A stretch of DNA of 64,000 nucleotides from Corylus avellana. Lineage: Eukaryota; Streptophyta; Magnoliopsida; Fagales; Betulaceae. Within the stretch, counting starts at the first letter, position 1; each line of letters opens with the position of its first letter. The translations under genes and the position numbers were made by a program. Below the pieces are notes generated by a model. The model saw nothing but the letters and a program-made list of their open reading frames with translations, was not told the origin of the DNA and did no database searches. Location: contig NC_081545.1 in assembly GCF_901000735.1 (NCBI RefSeq), positions 36,511,634 to 36,575,633 on the forward strand. The letters are read 5' to 3'. Positions 63,407 through 64,000 of this stretch are shown here, in pieces.

Positions 63407-63752
63407 ACAAAGTTTTCCTCCAAATTGGGTTGGAGGGATTTTCTTCAATCCAGTCTATAAAAGTGATATGTGTCTCTTTTTTTAATAACATGTGAGATGC
63501 ACATAAGTTGGAATAAATTTTATTAAAAACTCATGTGCATCTTACATGTTCATGGGACACATGTCACTTTTATAGACTAGGCTTGAACATGTGATATGCA
63601 CATATTTTTTTTAATAGCAGGGACAACATTGGAATAAATTTTATTAAAAACTCATGTGCATCTTACATGTTATTAAAAAAAAAAGACACATGTCACTCTT
63701 ACAAACTAAGTTAAAGAAAATTTCTTCAACCTAATTTGAAGGAAAACTTTGT
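63407..63752. mobile_element. MITE with nested inverted repeats
   Basis: Outer arms: ACAAAGTTTTCCTCCAAATT on the left and its near complement ending GAAGGAAAACTTTGT at 63752. An inner pair, AGTCTATAAAAGTGATATGT and ACATGTCACTTTTATAGACT, and an internal near-duplication (GGAATAAATTTTATTAAAAA twice) show a composite structure. Confidence 0.8.
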
Positions 63753-63901
63753 CCAAGAACTATCTACCTAAATTCTAAATATGAAACCAAAAAGTGGAGC
63801 CACGCGCAAGGCCAGTGCAATTAGGAGGATACACATGGTGGCTGGTGGTGCTGAGGCCAGCGAAGGTGATGGGACACCCATGAGCTAGAGAAGGTGAAGG
63901 C

Positions 63902-64000
63902 AGATGGATAAGTTCGTGTGGCTTCAAAAATAAAAAATAAAAAGGAAAAAGGAAAAAATAAATTTTACTTTTTGCCCTTTATGAAGTTTTTAATGTTTAA
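63902..64000. repeat. Dispersed repeat, copy 2
   Basis: Same-orientation partner of 15093-15180 (GATGGATAAGTTCGTGTGGC to GAAGTTTTTAATGT). It runs off the window end. Confidence 0.7.

Overview
This is a stretch of nuclear DNA from a flowering plant. It has spliced genes with GT-AG introns, a mitochondrial Rieske precursor, a chloroplast cytochrome b6f assembly factor, plant L1 and copia/gypsy retroelements, many AT-rich MITEs and two 100-N assembly gaps. A woody rosid (Fagales-like) is my impression only; the species cannot be fixed from the sequence.

Layout. 1-5.6 kb: decayed minus-strand remnant of a mitochondrial Rho GTPase (MIRO) gene, with its 3' flank present twice. 7.2-13 kb: one decayed L1-type LINE on the minus strand. 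13-17 kb: AT-rich, gapped DNA with LTR-like debris and the 5' stub of a kelch-like paralogue that runs into a gap. 17.5-18.9 kb: a kelch-like gene (minus) with an acidic microsatellite tract. 20.2-24.8 kb: a broken partial copy of a NIPA magnesium-transporter gene, hit in an exon by a solo copia LTR and abutted at its 3' end by a copia 5' end. 26-27.2 kb: gypsy debris. 27.8-35.4 kb: a 9-coding-exon NFRKB-like chromatin gene (minus). 35.6-37.7 kb: MITEs and a SINE-like element. 37.7-38.8 kb: CCB1-like gene (plus). 39.4-42.4 kb: Rieske subunit gene (minus). 42.7-44.5 kb: an element with long terminal inverted repeats packed with short palindromes. 47.3-50.3 kb: SNM1 DNA-repair nuclease (minus). 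51.5-55.8 kb: intact NIPA8-like gene (plus), head-to-head with SNM1. 57.4-58.2 kb: SRC2-like C2 protein (plus). 60.2-60.9 kb: DUF761 gene (minus) carrying a frameshift. 61.8-63.3 kb: small non-autonomous LTR retrotransposon, followed by a MITE.

The intact genes are housekeeping genes and do not form a pathway: respiratory complex III, b6f cofactor assembly, crosslink repair, chromatin and Mg transport. As I recall the Arabidopsis map, NIPA8 (At3g26670), SNM1 (At3g26680) and CCB1 (At3g26710) are also neighbours there, so 37-56 kb looks like conserved microsynteny. The accessory parts are dominated by duplication and retroelement damage. Exon joins were derived by hand from splice signals, reading frame and family similarity. 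I saw no clearly novel multi-gene system. The most unusual structures are the palindrome-packed terminal-inverted-repeat element at 42.76-44.37 kb, the gene duplicate with several independent breaks, and the stub entering an assembly gap.
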